The notes: generated from the letters alone by a model not told the origin. Positions 49,601 through 58,514 are shown, counted from the stretch's first letter. The stretch is 64,000 nt of DNA from Parelaphostrongylus tenuis (GCA_019055375.1 JAHQIW010007266.1:124001-188000), one strand, 5' to 3'. Program-made: numbers and translations.

Positions 49601-50370
49601 GGCTATGACTTCTTTGGAGCCTCGCTTCTACTGGTTACACGGCACTGTTTGTTGAAGAATACTGATCCTGTCTAAGTGAAAACTATTGAAATCCTGTGAA
49701 AATGCACATTTACTAGACGAGCTGAACGCTGAATCGCTTTCTGAAGATTCAGTCACCACATTTTCAGATATCTGAGGCGTGAGAGCAGTGAAAGATAATA
49801 TTCCGCCAAATAACACTGCGAGTTTTGAGAATGGTTTACATGCTATCCCACATTATCAATAACGAATGAGCGCGCTGGTTAGAAATGGAAATCTGTTTGG
49901 AGTAGATCTTATTTTGGATGATTTATTAAACACGTTACAAAAGCTAAAGGGTAGTCTTCACATCATAGACGAGATTTGTAATATTTGCTATCATAGTGAT
50001 CATCTACAACTTCAATTTTACCTGTATGAGGCCCAGAACGAGAAAGTACAAATTTGCGACTTGCTTGAATTGAATAAAGAGAAATTTTGGGAGAAAATTT
50101 AGTAAAGTGTAGTTGTTTGTGTGCACCCAATTCGACGGCGGGGCTCGTACACCGAGTTTGAATCTGAAAAACAAACTCATCTCCTCTTTATCAACAAGGG
50201 GATTGTTAGTCTTACGATATTTGTCCGCCTCCTGTGCCACTGCCAATAATGTCTTGAGCTGCTAAGAGCACATCACTCTTGGCTGTCTGTAATTGCGGTG
50301 AATGATTTACGGAATCGACCATATCAACAAATAGCTTCGTTTCTCTCCTTGTAAGCAAGGTTGTGGTAAA
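25042..50370 (-). CDS. P4-type ATPase (phospholipid flippase, TAT family), at least 26 exons
   Basis: Predicted membrane pump that moves phospholipids from the outer to the cytosolic leaflet, usually with a CDC50-type partner. Exons read on the minus strand: 50370-50311, 50286-50216, 50163-50022, 49564-49469, 49410-49324, 49055-48921, 47279-47229, 47169-47031, 46824-46701, 46511-46369, 46217-46102, 46043-45969, 45231-45070, 39057-38975, 38924-38805, 37441-37354, 37105-36966, 35862-35724, 35562-35479, 34398-34294, 33519-33432, 31656-31571, 29979-29874, 29810-29757, 29537-about 29345, 25163-25042. Phases agree at nearly all adjacent junctions. Domain order is that of the family: membrane helices 1-2, DGES actuator loop, helices 3-4, DKTGT, KGAD, GDGAND hinge, helices 6-10. 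The start exon, one or two nucleotide-domain exons, the exon between 35479 and 34398, the post-hinge/helix 5 exon and the C-terminal tail were not found. The exact subclass is undecided; C-terminal loops look ATP8-like. Confidence 0.9.
25213..28557 (-). mobile_element. full-length RTE-clade non-LTR retrotransposon with 12-bp target duplication
   Basis: A 3.3-kb element on the minus strand flanked by perfect copies of ACGTATACAATA at 25201-25212 and 28558-28569. The 5' end is about 340 bp upstream of the ORF (GGATCCCTCAAAGAG near the tip). The 3' end is a short tandem tail (CAGGTGATA repeated), as is usual for RTE elements. It lies inside a flippase intron in the same orientation as the gene. 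Two degraded relatives lie at 39.75-42.68 and 53.34-53.87 kb. Confidence 0.95.
25222..28218 (-). CDS. RTE endonuclease-reverse transcriptase, intact 998-residue ORF
   Basis: Nicks target DNA and copies its own RNA there. The APE-type endonuclease occupies roughly residues 53-300: TYNART (57), IGLAETRRR (Glu 88), GDFNAKIG (194-201), NEIDHIIVN (260-268) and SDHR (286-289). The reverse transcriptase spans about 475-780: NYRPICLL (559), IDLKKAFD with catalytic Asp 635, [10 protein letters not shown] (684-693) and FADD (726-729). A C-terminal basic region includes [10 protein letters not shown]. No stop or frameshift interrupts it, so the copy may still be active or only recently inserted. The start used is the first Met; translation from Met53 is the alternative. 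Confidence 0.95.
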   Translation of the reverse strand: MGIKNAKNSNKYGPHSPDPERAPGTAAPGRTSTERLLKSQGRTRLPRSKRTKMTICTYNARTLAQQSAVEDLLIQARRIRYDVIGLAETRRRHPFHAVYDTGEELFLGTCDRRGVGGVGVLVKSNLTVNIDSFEQLTTRIGRLRLKRCGSMPALTIFVAYAPTSSYDEDEVEAFYMDLEKFFREDHTFFKVIVGDFNAKIGPRRTSEERHIGTHGLEWNEQGERLSEFIMTTQTIHGNSQFQKPLSQRWTWESPNGEYHNEIDHIIVNRRFCLTDVAVVPKFYTGSDHRLLRATFRFSRRGEKAAKFKQRSPRTTINWDVFKSLVGSWEDTVVDNIDEEYDRLVEYLHVGAKKAESPKVTKRRLSPQTLELIRQRGIARAAGNRNLTSELAKRCREAIKEDLKERRAAVMAEAAEAGKSIRKAQRGFANYKTKMIALRYPDGTLTASRRAMEKIIHQYYSDLFASHVLLPSYKLKEDEYVVPPVLPSEIRHAISSVKNRTTPGPDRIRPEHLKNLPPVLINTLARLFTRYLSECKVPIQWKTSKTVLLFKKGDLHDIGNYRPICLLSVVYKLFTRVILNRIDRTLDEGQPCEQAGFRKGFSTMDHIHTITRLIEVSREYKQPLCLTFIDLKKAFDSVETEAVIEALDNQGVPTRYIMILRELYKDFTTRISPFYNNITIDVRRGVRQGDTISPKLFTATLQNVMRTIEWDEMGVKIDGRQLNHLRFADDIVLITPNISQAERMLTDFDNACGKIGLQLNLTKTMFMRNGWVSNAPFTLNGTTISECSSYIYLGREINMMNDLAPELSRRKRAAWGTFKSIEDVVKRTKNIRLRAHLFDSTIIPALTYAAETWSLRKQDERSLAVIERAVERSMLGVSRISQMRQRIRTSDLRQRSKIRDAVLHARISKIRWAGHVMRFNDNRWTRAVTDWIPRDVKRSKGRPLTRWSDFFTKAMEERYDAQRIPRARRTHWATLARDREKWKSCWYPLESLDDQRDDR
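28848..29085 (-). repeat. tRNA-headed SINE-like repeat, family B copy 5
   Basis: On the minus strand: GGCGCCGTGGCCGAGTGGTT (A box), GGTTGGGAGTAGAACTTGG region in complement, CATCTTATGGGACGCCACAG, AGACTATCCTTGAGATTGCG, GAAGAAGACGAACAATGAA, TAGAAGTACTGAGATCAGC. Located in a flippase intron, just beyond the right end of the RTE. Confidence 0.75.
30000..31570. other. flippase intron, no further feature
   Basis: Intron between the exons ending at 31571 and starting at 29979. Short GC-rich patches near 30780-30860 and 31200-31370 carry frames without recognisable domains. No repeat family identified. Confidence 0.5.
31830..33430. other. flippase intron region, expected exon not found
   Basis: The segment after the GDGAND hinge (family pattern GISG-x-EG, SDFA, LLLVHG-x-W) should lie here. 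I searched the minus strand by eye and could not find it. An RTE-like or mariner-like piece was not seen either. Confidence 0.4.
33432..33519 (-). CDS. P4-ATPase hinge exon (GDGAND) with apparent one-base insertion
   Basis: Starts in phase 0 after QK of the previous exon with [15 protein letters not shown], then continues as [14 protein letters not shown] only if one base is dropped. The segment is 88 bases where 87 are expected. The extra base lies at or next to the AAA run at 33472-33474 (TTT on the coding strand). GDGAND is the Mg-binding hinge of P-type ATPases. Either the locus carries a disabling frameshift or the assembly has a one-base error. Confidence 0.85.
33705..33985. mobile_element. 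palindromic MITE-like element, different family
   Basis: Inverted arms: ATGTCCTGCAGAAATATTTA with TTGAACATTCTTGCAGAAT at the ends, CCATACTCACGTTTGCGAG with CTCCGAAACGTGCGTATGG, and CTTCATCAGTGGCCCACG with CGTGGGCCACTGATGAAAA. It lies in the flippase intron just 5' (in gene sense) of the hinge exon and has no coding capacity. Confidence 0.75.
34294..35862 (-). CDS. P4-ATPase exons around the TGD motif
   Basis: 35862-35724 has [18 protein letters not shown] and [17 protein letters not shown], with the conserved TGDK-x-ET. 35562-35479 continues GNSCRLL in phase. 34398-34294 has [20 protein letters not shown], equivalent to the CCR-x-(S/T)P-x-QK signature. A junction mismatch between the last two (phase 1 versus 0) means at least one exon, expected to carry the VIDG motif, is missing between 35479 and 34398. 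Confidence 0.9.
36966..39057 (-). CDS. P4-ATPase nucleotide-binding domain exons
   Basis: Four exons in phase. 39057-38975 has [18 protein letters not shown] (family SPDE-x-AL region). 38924-38805, after an intron of only about 50 bp, has [16 protein letters not shown] and KLYIKGA, ending at a GTAAGT donor. 37441-37354 continues with D to complete KGAD, then [12 protein letters not shown]. 37105-36966 has [13 protein letters not shown] and [15 protein letters not shown] and KGAD contact ATP in the family. A family A SINE and a foldback element sit in the intron between the second and third of these exons. Confidence 0.92.
37662..37950 (+). repeat. tRNA-headed SINE-like repeat, family A copy 4
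   Basis: Near complete: CATGTGGCGCAGTGGTTAGA, GGTTCGATCTCGCGCTCATG, CTCACCAAGCCATCCATCC, GGATAAGCAGCACTGACTCG, GTCATTGTAAAGGCCAGATG, and GATTAACGCCGAGAGCTTAA at the 3' end. Best-preserved copy together with the one at 6.06 kb. Inside a flippase intron, antisense to the gene. Confidence 0.82.
38085..38440. mobile_element. foldback element with a tRNA-like module in each arm, copy 2
   Basis: Same design as the element at 5.05-5.48 kb. The outer ends are CTAAGAGAATTGAGTAATAA and TCACTGAACTCACACAGG. Degraded tRNA-like modules lie at about 38110-38178 (minus) and 38333-38410 (plus). The inner arms ATAGCTATCAGTCACCAACC and GGTTGGTGGTTGATAGCTAT flank a short centre with GGTTTGGTCAGGTAGGTCAG. The palindrome is longer here, and the tRNA modules are more decayed than in copy 1. 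It lies in a flippase intron. Confidence 0.8.
39750..42680 (-). mobile_element. decayed RTE retrotransposon, near full length
   Basis: Closely related to the intact element. The 3' tail (TCACCTGTCACCTTTATCAC in complement), reverse transcriptase pieces ([40 protein letters not shown]), endonuclease start ([20 protein letters not shown]) and the 5' tip GGATCCCTCAAAGAG at about 42664-42678 are all present. Many frameshifts and a deletion of most of the endonuclease centre (near 41800) make it dead. It sits in the flippase intron upstream of the exon at 39057, same orientation as the gene. No target duplication was found. Confidence 0.92.
43101..43181 (-). CDS. possible P4-ATPase exon before the nucleotide-binding core
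   Basis: An 81-base phase 0/0 segment between TTCTGTCAG and GTGAGG reads [20 protein letters not shown] then KFLH. Its position and the hydrophobic ending resemble the segment that precedes the CHTV motif in the family. The CHTV exon itself was not found. A second candidate lies upstream at about 44325-44150 ([16 protein letters not shown]), with no family similarity. Confidence 0.4.
44608..44905 (+). repeat. tRNA-headed SINE-like repeat, family A copy 5
   Basis: CATGTCGCGCAGTGGTTAGA, GTTCGACCTGGCGCTCATGG, CTCACTAAGCCATCCATCC, GAGGCCACCGCGAGTCATTG, CCAGATATGCATTCAATCA and ATCAACGCCGAGAGCTTAGC. Complete but diverged; flippase intron, antisense to the gene. Confidence 0.8.
45070..45231 (-). 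CDS. P4-ATPase phosphorylation-site exon (DKTGT)
   Basis: This 54-codon exon starts [15 protein letters not shown], continuing LGN of the preceding exon. The Asp of DKTGT is the residue phosphorylated in every P-type ATPase cycle. A basic stretch ([10 protein letters not shown]) follows. The acceptor is TGTTTCAG and the donor GTGCGT, with phase 0 at both ends. Confidence 0.95.
45500..45885. repeat. long palindrome built on GTGATA/ATCACT repeats
   Basis: The outer arms CCCAGAAGGCGTGTCTGGCC and GGCCAGACACGCCTTCTGG are perfect inverted copies, followed inward by CCACCCCCTGGTCCCG against CGGGACCAGGGGTGG. The core is a run of GATAGTGATNG units on the left that becomes ATCACTACCACTATC units on the right, so the two halves can pair. 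Open frames across it (Asp/Ser/His-rich or Ile/Val/Thr-rich) are artefacts of the repeat. Located in the flippase intron between the exons at 45231 and 45969. Confidence 0.85.
45969..47279 (-). CDS. P4-ATPase exons: actuator end and helices 3-4
   Basis: The exon at 47279 opens with IRQAAPLRL directly continuing NLK of the previous exon. The next has [16 protein letters not shown] (family pattern E-x-PN-x-x-Y-x-F-x-G). The third has [20 protein letters not shown] and [11 protein letters not shown]. The fourth has [18 protein letters not shown] (helix 3). The fifth has [19 protein letters not shown] and GMFIN (helix 4 with the [10 protein letters not shown] motif). The sixth has [11 protein letters not shown] and NSELGN, running into the phosphorylation exon. 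The donor of the first exon (GTCGGT at about 47228) is weak, so its end is uncertain; the others are phase-checked. Confidence 0.88.
47430..47570 (+). repeat. tRNA-headed SINE-like repeat, family A fragment
   Basis: Only the body remains: GGCTCACAAGTCTTCCATCT, GGTTGGTAAACTGGTACCAG and ACTTGTCTGGCAGAGTATTA. In a flippase intron. Confidence 0.5.
48921..50370 (-). CDS. P4-ATPase 5' exons: N-terminus, helices 1-2, actuator domain
   Basis: Six consecutive exons join in phase. The first two encode a polar N-terminal stretch ([32 protein letters not shown]). The third has the family signature [14 protein letters not shown] then [11 protein letters not shown] (helix 1). The fourth has [15 protein letters not shown] then [10 protein letters not shown] (helix 2). 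The fifth has [11 protein letters not shown] and [10 protein letters not shown]. The sixth has [20 protein letters not shown] and [14 protein letters not shown]. The last is the dephosphorylation motif; most family members have DGET, so Ser in place of Thr is a conservative change. Donors are GTAAAT, GTAAGA, GTAAAA, GTAGTG, GTGAGC and GTGAGC. Confidence 0.9.
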
Positions 50371-50374
50371 CTAA

Positions 50375-52530
50375 AATGAGCTTCTAGTTTTGTTACGAGG
50401 ATTTACGAACTCTCCAGTCTGCGTTTCAACGCATACTTACATCTAGTGGGCTTATCTTATCTCTATCAGATCATGATGATAATTAGTATATAATATAAAC
50501 ACTAGTCCATTTTATTCAGTGCTTGTGGTAGCGAAATCGAGCTATCCATTGGCATTCATGCCTACATGATGACACCAAAATGAGAGGACGTGTTCGTGTT
50601 AACGCCAGGATTCACTTACCAAACTCCTTCGCCACTTATAGAGCCTGAGAGGAAGCCAACTCATGTCGACCGTTTAAGAGTTACTAGTAAACGATATGAA
50701 TCATACCGCTAATGTGTGAAAACTTTATAATGGTGATTGTTGAAGACTTTACTATATCCTTATCACTCAACTAACCCAGATAGATTGAAAGGAGACGTAC
50801 TGTTAGTTTCAATCACATTTCGGTCGTTAGATCATCATACTCTGGATCACCTCCTTGCTTTGTTGTGATAATAATGTAGAAATGTGGAAATATGCTTTCA
50901 AACCGACTTTCGATGAATGTCCCTGATTTATCGCTTGGCTTGTGATGATATGAAATTAGAAAAGCAATCGATCGTTCCAAAGTGTGCCGCTAAACTTAAA
51001 TCCCATTGCTCAATCGGCAGTAAATTGTGATTCGGTACAAGTATGTTATCAGGAGACAAGCGAAAGATCGAGCCCTTCTGCTGGACAAGAACTTTTTATG
51101 GAAATGCTAGTATTCATTCGAAAGCTCAAATCTCTGGCCACTGCGCTGTTAAAATTTTTTCAAAGAAATTCTTTTTATAAGGTTGTAACCGAATGAAAAC
51201 ATTTGTGTTTTACAAACGCATATCTCCGCTAGGACAGAAGTCATATAGCACTCGATAGTGTAACCTTCAACCATTCCATATCTGTTATTAATTTCTTGAA
51301 AGATCATTGGCGCATTACATATGTGAAGTGCAAACTTTGTTATTTAACTGAGAATTTTTCTCCGCTACGAAAGATACTCTTGATAACACCTATAACTCTG
51401 GTGCTAGAAAATTCTATATTTTTGCTCTTTTAACGAAGTAATACTGAAGTCACGCGATTACTATCAATATGAACAGTTCTGGCCGGCAAAGGGATCGTTT
51501 TTCTACTCATTCCCGAATAACATACCTCAACCTGCAATTCCTATTGTGTGGTCACAAAATGGACCATGTTTCATGAAGTAAAAGTGGCCGTTACATCCTC
51601 ACTTAGTAGTGGGCTAATAAGTTACCACTACACTGTACGCCTTCTCAATGTGAAGCATTCTTCTGTTGCTAAGGATTCGAGAGGCCGCCATAGGTGGTAA
51701 CTATTGCAAACTTTCGGCACTGCTTGAGCGACAACTATTAAAATAAAATTTGGAAAAGGATATCGAAAGAGTATAAGTTAACAGTTGAAAATTCTTTGAT
51801 AAATAACGCTCGGCGCTCAATTTTGTGTGGTTGTGAAGTCAGCCTAGGTCTGATTCCATGTCGGCAACTAATTCAAATTTCTTTATCGCGATCGAAACAC
51901 ACTGCATCAAAGAAAAAAATGAAAGTTTTTGTTAGTGCACGTCAATTTTCAGACAGATAGATGAGTTTGAGGTCGGACGAAATATTAGCTTTTGAACTAT
52001 AAGTAGGTTTCGCAAATGCGGCCTCTATGAGGATGCTTCTCATTACTGATTCTCATCGGAAGAACCACAACCATTGTTTGATTTCAGGAATATTACAATG
52101 TGAAAAACACTAGATTTTCTGACAATTTATTGAGAATGGAAATTTGGGAAATTGAACATGCTGATGATCAAGTCAGCCAGCAATAAGCAGTCCAGTAATA
52201 TATCGCCTTATAGGAAATCTGATAAATTGATTGAGTGGAACACAATCACAAGAATGCTGACTTACGAGCAAAACAGTCCTTGAAGCATGTGCAATGGATT
52301 TAAACCAGGGCTACCCTTTCTTGGGGCACGCGCTCTCATATCACGCCGCCCCGCCCTCGCTCCGAGTTTTTCTCAGTCATAGTTCAACTGTAGTCGGCGG
52401 TTGTCAACAAGCACTCGCCAATGGGAATAATCTGGGAAGAACGAATCTAAATCAAGCTCCTGTACAATTATGACTCAGCCGCTTTCTTTTTGCTGTAGTA
52501 AAAGTAAATATACTTTTCCGCTAGCCCAGC
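50375..52530. other. no confident gene; upstream part of the flippase locus
   Basis: The first exon and promoter of the flippase should lie here or further right; I could not identify them. A dispersed repeat lies at 51060-51190 (GAACTTTTTATGGAAATGCT, ATTCGAAAGCTCAAATCTCT), with an inverted relative at 59.17-59.30 kb. Confidence 0.4.
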
Positions 52531-52539
52531 GGCAATACA

Positions 52540-53170
52540 ACCCATCAGAAAAAGCCTATTTTGCTCTCATATAAATGACTAAATAATCATTCGATAGCTT
52601 AAATCAAAGGGATTTAAAATATGTAATTTGTCTTCAAAAGGGCCTCGCTGTTGCTCTGGAAGAGCAAAAATAAAATTTTATTTCTCATTAAAAACTTCTT
52701 GCTGAATAAAGCTTTTCCTTCGGAATGTTAATAATCAGTCGATAGATTAAATCTTAAGGATTCCAAAAGTTTATTCGTTTTTCAAAATATATCATGCATT
52801 ACGCTGTAACAGCCAAAAGGACCACGTTTCGCAAAAGTAGACCACTTCTTTACCCGCTCCCCAGTTTGCTGCCTTGTGAAAAACGTAGCTTTTGATCCTT
52901 TTCAATATTCAAGTAACCGTCCGATAGCTCATATTATAAGGATTTTAGTGGCGTAATTAATCTTCAAAAAAGCCTTCTTATTGCTTTGAAAAAGCAAAAA
53001 TGAATTTTTGTTCTTATTCGAAGATTTCTCGCTGACCAAAGCTTTTCCTTTGGAGTGTTAGTAATTAATTGATAGAGTAGATTTCAAGAATTCTAGTGTT
53101 ATACTTGGTTTTAAATATCGACCTCGTATCACGCTGTAACACCCAAAAGAATATTGGGCTTTCCAAAACT
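52540..53170. repeat. degenerate tandem array (about 300-bp unit, two copies; about 150-bp subunits)
   Basis: Two adjacent copies share a run of blocks: CGATAGCTTAAAT, TCTTCAAAAGGGCCT, TTGCTCTGGAAGAGCAAAAA, AAAGCTTTTCCTTCGGAATG and ACGCTGTAACAGCCAAAAGG in the first, and the corresponding CGATAGCTCATAT, AATCTTCAAAAAAGCCTTC, TTGCTTTGAAAAAGCAAAAA, AAAGCTTTTCCTTTGGAGTG and ACGCTGTAACACCCAAAAG in the second. The short motif with CGATAG plus TAAGGATT recurs about every 150-180 bp (52585, 52737, 52917, 53067). No coding potential. Confidence 0.8.
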
Positions 53171-53339
53171 GCAAAAAAGGACCGAGTGCGGAACCTAAAT
53201 TTCTCTTGGTTTTCATGAAGCACTAAGAAGTTTTTTTTAAGTAACAGAAAACATTATTGGAATCCCTTAGATTTGATCTATCGTTTCGTTTTTGAAGCTA
53301 TAAGAAAGGAACGTTGGAACTTGTGGAATCAAACACACA

Positions 53340-53870
53340 TCGAGCTGCGCTGAGCATCACTATCACTGGATCACCTTTACCACCTGTCGTCCCGTTAATC
53401 GTCGAGCGACTGGTACCAGCAACACTTCCATTTTTGCCTATCGCGTGCAAGAGTAGCCCAGTGGGTTCTTCTCGCTCTAGGGATTCGCTGAGCATCATAT
53501 CTTTCTTCTATGACTTTCGTATAGAAATCGGGCCATCAGGTAGGTGGTCTTGCTGTAGAACGCTTGATATCCTGAGCAATTCAGTCGGTAAAGTCTCTCG
53601 TCCATCGGTTGTCGTTGAAGCGCATCACGTGTCCGGCTCACCTCATCTTCGACATCCTGGCGTCTAGAACGGCGTCTCTGATCTTCAATCGTTGCCGCAG
53701 GTCGGAACTTCGGATAGTTTCTCTCATTTGCCAGATGCAAAATACTCCTAGCATCGACCTTTCGACTGCGTTTAATAACGCCAAGTGATCATTCACTCTG
53801 CTTACGTAGCGACCAGGTTTCTTATACATACGTTAGGGCAGGGATTGTCATCGAGTCGAAAAGGTGAGCA
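53340..53870 (-). pseudogene. RTE retrotransposon 3' fragment
   Basis: Matches the last 500 bp of the intact RTE: the 3' tail (GGATCACCTTTACCACCTGT in complement), then in mixed frames [24 protein letters not shown], RLKIRDAVLDARMSKMR and [20 protein letters not shown]. Truncated at its 5' end, as is typical of aborted reverse transcription, and mutated. Confidence 0.85.
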
Positions 53871-53874
53871 CGGT

Positions 53875-54850
53875 AATAAACAGTAACCACCAGATATGGT
53901 TGTAAATTTTGGAAATGTGTATTTTGAAACGTGTGAACTTTTTCTTTACGATATTTATACGAATGTTCTTTACTGTCATCTCCATGCGCCGCTAACGTGC
54001 TCCTAAACTGTAGACTTTGACGTGCACGTATTATCCATTGCAGAGTTCAAGTGAATAACCAATCACTCCAAGATCGAGGCTTGATAACCTGCTCTTTGCT
54101 AAACAGCAGCTTGGTGACTGACGCCTCGGCGACTTCGCCTTCTTCAGCTCCTGGGATTATGTTTCATTAGGTTACTCGTTTGATTTGGCTTCGATTACCT
54201 TTTCATGCCATCTTCACGTTTGCTCAAAAGACCAAGCGAAAAAGATACCACATTTTACATAATAATGGCATATTCCTACCTGCGGATCATTTTAGGACTT
54301 CTAGCGTTTACCCAAAGCTTTCAAGAGTTCCGCGCATTGATATTCTTGACTTATGCCCTAGAATCGTGACAGTAGCATCAAAGTCATAACCAATGTGCTT
54401 TTATACCCTATGTGTTCACACAGAAGTACTTCGTCGCACTTTTAATTAATCATGTAGACGTTCTTATATGTGTACCCAAGGTGATACACCCGTTTCGCTA
54501 ATTTACTCATATCCACATGCTTTACATGATACTGTGTCCAAACTCGCGCAATCTCCTTCCTAACGGAAATATACCCAATTTGCTAAGTTCCGCAAACGAT
54601 CACAGAGATGTTTGCGGGCAATTGATGTTTTAAGACATTAGGTAAGATCTGAAATGCTGCCATAGAACTTTCAAGACCATTGTCATTAAGAGAGTTCCTG
54701 TTATCAGGTCTCCAACTAGTTTTCGGCATTTAATCCAAAAATTCAAACATTCATTCTCCCAAGTAATCGAATTTATCAAATAACATCAACTGAAGCACTC
54801 TCCATTTGCCTGGATGCAATTCTTCCATAGAAGTGGCTTATCTTTAACAG
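53875..54850. other. no gene recognised
   Basis: AT-rich DNA between the RTE fragment and the mariner relic. Short frames only; no repeat family identified. Confidence 0.5.
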
Positions 54851-55340
54851 CCAATGTCGTCCAAATTAACACCGAGACAAAATCGATTAGCGCCAAAAGT
54901 AATGTTGATCGTTTTAAGGGACCGAAGTGAGCCGATTCATAGAGACCTGTTGCAGGCCGATCGGACCATCAACGCTGAGCGAGACTGTCTGCAACTGGAC
55001 CATCGCAATCAAGCACCGTACACGTCACCGCTGCCGCCAAGTCATTTTGCTTCAAGACAATGCAAGGCTACGCGTTGTCAAGAAAACAAAGAAGAAGTTG
55101 ACCGATTTGGGCTGAGAGCCCTTGGACCATCCCCCGTATTCGCCAGATCTGTCTCCGTCCGTTTCCATCTCCTTAGATCATTGGAGCACTACTTGGGCAA
55201 GAAGAAGTTTCGAGACATCAATTATTTGCGTAGAGAATTGACTGGTTCGTTTGATCAAAGAAGAGTGAGTTTTATGAGAGCGGAATTCATTTGTTGCCGG
55301 AGCGTTGGCAGAATTGCATCCAGTGAGACGGAGACTACTT
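54850..55340 (+). pseudogene. mariner-family transposase relic (C-terminal two thirds)
   Basis: Plus-strand blocks in shifting frames: NRLAPKVMLIVLRD, IHRDLLQADRTINAERDCLQ, VILLQDNARLRVVKKTKKK (second catalytic Asp retained in QDNA), a degraded YSPDLSPSDYHLF-equivalent, then RSLEHYLGKKKFRDINYLRR and CCRSVGRIAS-like C-terminal remnants. Frameshifts and loss of conserved residues make it dead. It differs from the copy at 9.1 kb in the linker motifs and belongs to another mariner lineage. Confidence 0.8.
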
Positions 55341-55439
55341 CAATTAATCTACTAATTAGCTCTAGGAGTCAACCTAACATCAATAATGTGCCGGAAAAAT
55401 TAAGGGTCACCGTGTTAGGAGGCATGACTCTCCGCGATA

Positions 55440-57590
55440 ATGCCCGATAGCTCTTGGTTTCTAAGGAAACCCTGTGCAGTATCGCATGCAAATTACGAGA
55501 TTTTCAAGATCGCCTCCGCTACAAAGCCAGAAGAGAAGCATCTAACAAGCATGAACAACAAAATTCAGGTGCATTACCAACACTGTCTTTCCCTCGGGCG
55601 TTCTATAGGCAGCAAAGCCCCAATAGCAAGGTGGATATAAATTTTCGCATATTTTTAAACGAAACTCTGAGAATACTTAGCTACTACTGCTGGAAAAAGT
55701 TTAGCTCCACTCTAACATCAACGCATAGAAACGGCATGCGATAGATACGGGAGCTAATAAAGCCCAAAATTATTAGACTATCAGTTACTGATAAGGGAGG
55801 AGAGTTTGTGGTAATTTCCTATCAGTTGGATGTTGAAATAACGCAAAAAACGCCTAAAAGACATTACACTCTACCGTCCATCATCTGATAATGATTTAAA
55901 AAACAATGTCGAAAACGGAATAGTGAATGGGCAACAATAGCAAGTTCGACCGGTTCAAAACCTTCCGTTATTTCTCAGCTGAATCTCGACAGACCATCAT
56001 GCCTCGTCTTGTACTTATTAAAAGTCATCAGTAAGTATGCACTGATGATCTTACAACTACTCATCCATCAAAATTCAAGTTAGACCCATCATCAGTTATG
56101 TGGACAGGCCGACGGATAGAATAACGTGGTTTAAACTTAATACTAGTCCAACTAGTCAAACACATTTCAACCCATCTTACCAACACCCAAATGTTCTTAG
56201 ATTGTCTACGTAACGCGTCTCCCAACGACGTGTACGTGATAGAATCTTTCGACGTGACCGCTCTTTATACAAACGTGTTGAATGAGTCCGCAATGCAAGC
56301 CATATGTGAGCTTCTAACGGAGCACGAAGGAACCACGAACATGTATGGCTCCTTCATCCGGCAGGTCATGACTTTCTCAAAAGAGTGTCTAAACTGTTCA
56401 TTCTTAGATGGTCTGGGAAATATTTTGCACAGATCAGAGAGCTGGCAATGGGGACAACGACTAGCTCCGACCTTTGCTATCGCTTTTATGTTTAAAGTAG
56501 AAGCCTCAATAATCGATCTCCGACCGTCACTCTACTGTAGGTATATAGATGATTTTTGTGATCTGCTTAATGCAGGAGGAGATGGACAAATGTTTTGAGT
56601 TGTTAAATAGTCAGTCGGAGTACATGAAGTTCACCCGTGAGAAACCTAAGTCAAATTGGCTGCCATTTTTAAACGTTCAAGTCAACCTATCCAAAAACTC
56701 CAACAACACAAAATGGTACCGTAAGCCAAGCAACAAAAGCATTCTGGTTCATTACCTATCTTCCCAACCACCGCACACAAAATGCGCACATATAACAACA
56801 TGTTTCGAACAGCTGCTAATGTGTGCAAAGAAAAGGAGCATGAGGTAGGGTCCCTAAGCTTGGCGCGAAAAATAACCATCTCCAATGGCTATAGCACGGT
56901 AGAGGCTGTCCGGTTTGAATGAGAGGAAATTCGGCACCGTCAATCGAAAGACCTGACAATGATAAAGTTCAATCCATCCTGCCTCTAACGGAGTAAGTAC
57001 AGCTATCAAACGCTGCTTAAGAGCAGGTTTGGATAATTCGGTGGTAGTAGTCGAGATACCACTAAATTCACTAAAGCGCTTAATGTGCAACCGACTATAT
57101 GGCCGCCTCTGGTGCAAAGTTTGCTCTAACGGCAGAGACGGCGATTGCATGAAATGTGGTACAATTTACCTGCTCTCTTGCGAGGGATGAGGAAATTAGT
57201 ACATTGACGAAACAGGTAGACAACTATTACTTAGTGTAAAAGAGCGCGTAGTTGGGTTACGCAATTGATCCAAAAACCTCATTAGGCACGCATAAGGAAC
57301 AAAAGCATAAAGTAGCAGATTTTGACGTTAAGTTCGCGGTCCTTACACAAAAATCAAAAACATCCGTGCGAAAACTTTGGAAGTCTTTTGGATACATACA
57401 TAGTAAAGGCCCAAAAATGAACCGCAAAGAGAAGTGCCTCGTAATAACGCGTGACCTCGCACCATACCTCAGACTACTAACAAGCCGTTCACTTTGCTGT
57501 CTTAAATGCTCAACGAGGTGTTCTCAGCGGTGGATGCCTAGAAAACAGTCTCAATTAAATTTCATTTACAGCCACTGAGCCACCGTTTTT
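55440..57590 (+). pseudogene. Penelope-like retroelement, decayed (reverse transcriptase plus GIY-YIG-like end)
   Basis: Order of motifs in several plus-strand frames: an N-terminal block (CKLRDFQDRLRYKARREA); IKPKIIRLSVTDKGGEFVV (55760-55820); ESFDVTALYTNVLNES (56235-56290; Asp of motif A); WGQRLAPTFAIAFMF (56450-56490); LYCRYIDDFCDLL (56530-56570; catalytic IDD); FTREKPKSNWLPFLNVQVNL; WYRKPSNKSILVHYLSSQPP. A C-terminal region follows with GDCMKCGTIYLLSC then YIDETGRQLL at about 57200, corresponding to the Cys motif and YIGETGR of the GIY-YIG nuclease. SFDVxxLYTNV, the YIDD box and the GIY-YIG end are diagnostic of Penelope-like elements. Several frameshifts and stops; terminal repeats not found. 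Confidence 0.85.
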
Positions 57591-57817
57591 ATAACTTGCT
57601 GTTAAACCGTTTTATGTAGTGAATTTGACTCACTAAATACAATTACAAAACAGCTTAAGACACGGTATGACGCGAGCTTTAAATGTGTTATATTCTGATC
57701 CCACCCACACTCATATCGCTCACCCAGCATGATCAAGCTGTGCTCGCCTTTTATATCGACGTTGCAATGTTACTCACAATTCTAAAAATTTACTGCAAAA
57801 AAAATTCCTGCACGAGC

Positions 57818-58048
57818 ATGTGGTACAGTGGATAGAGCTGCTCTGCAGCGCACACGTTTGCATTGATGCGACCACGCGTCCCAAACTCACCAAGCTCTTC
57901 TATTCTTCCAAAACTGGCAAAATGGCGCCATACTTCAGTCATCATTGTGGAGGCCAGATATGCACTAATAACGTATAACATAGTTTTATGAGGTCGACTA
58001 CTTGACCATCTCTCAGACTGCTCAACGCCGAGAGCTTAACCCTTACAG
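57818..58048 (+). repeat. tRNA-headed SINE-like repeat, family A copy 7 (internally deleted)
   Basis: CATGTGGTACAGTGGATAGA, CAGCGCACACGTTTGCATTG, CTCACCAAGCTCTTCTATTC, GGAGGCCAGATATGCACTAA and CTCAACGCCGAGAGCTTAAC. About 50 bp shorter than the other copies. Confidence 0.7.
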
Positions 58049-58514
58049 TTTGTCATTTTTCAATCTGTTTACGCATGAATACGTTCTTCCATTACGATAC
58101 CTATGTAAAAACATGGGAGAGTGTCTGTAAAAACATCGAGCATATAATGAGAGGGAACGTTTATATTTGAATTAAACAAAAAATTATTTCAATAACGAAA
58201 GTCGCACTCCATGCAACTGTTTCATCACTATTCCAAATGGTTTAAACGCGCTCTAATGTCACAGCCTGCGCCAATAAAATCGATCCAAATTACAAACGTG
58301 GGCGCGCGGTCCCATAAATACGACAAGTATCCAGCTGTTCTAGTCAAGCTTCAAGTTCTTCCTTATGTGGAATCGTCAATGGAATGAATCCTTCCCAGAT
58401 CCTATCTATTTTTTCTTTCATCAAGTCAATCGTTTGATTCAGTCAATATTTCGCTAGCGCTTTCGCAGCTCTATCACTATCACTATCGTTACTATCGCTA
58501 CTCCGCCTAGCGCC

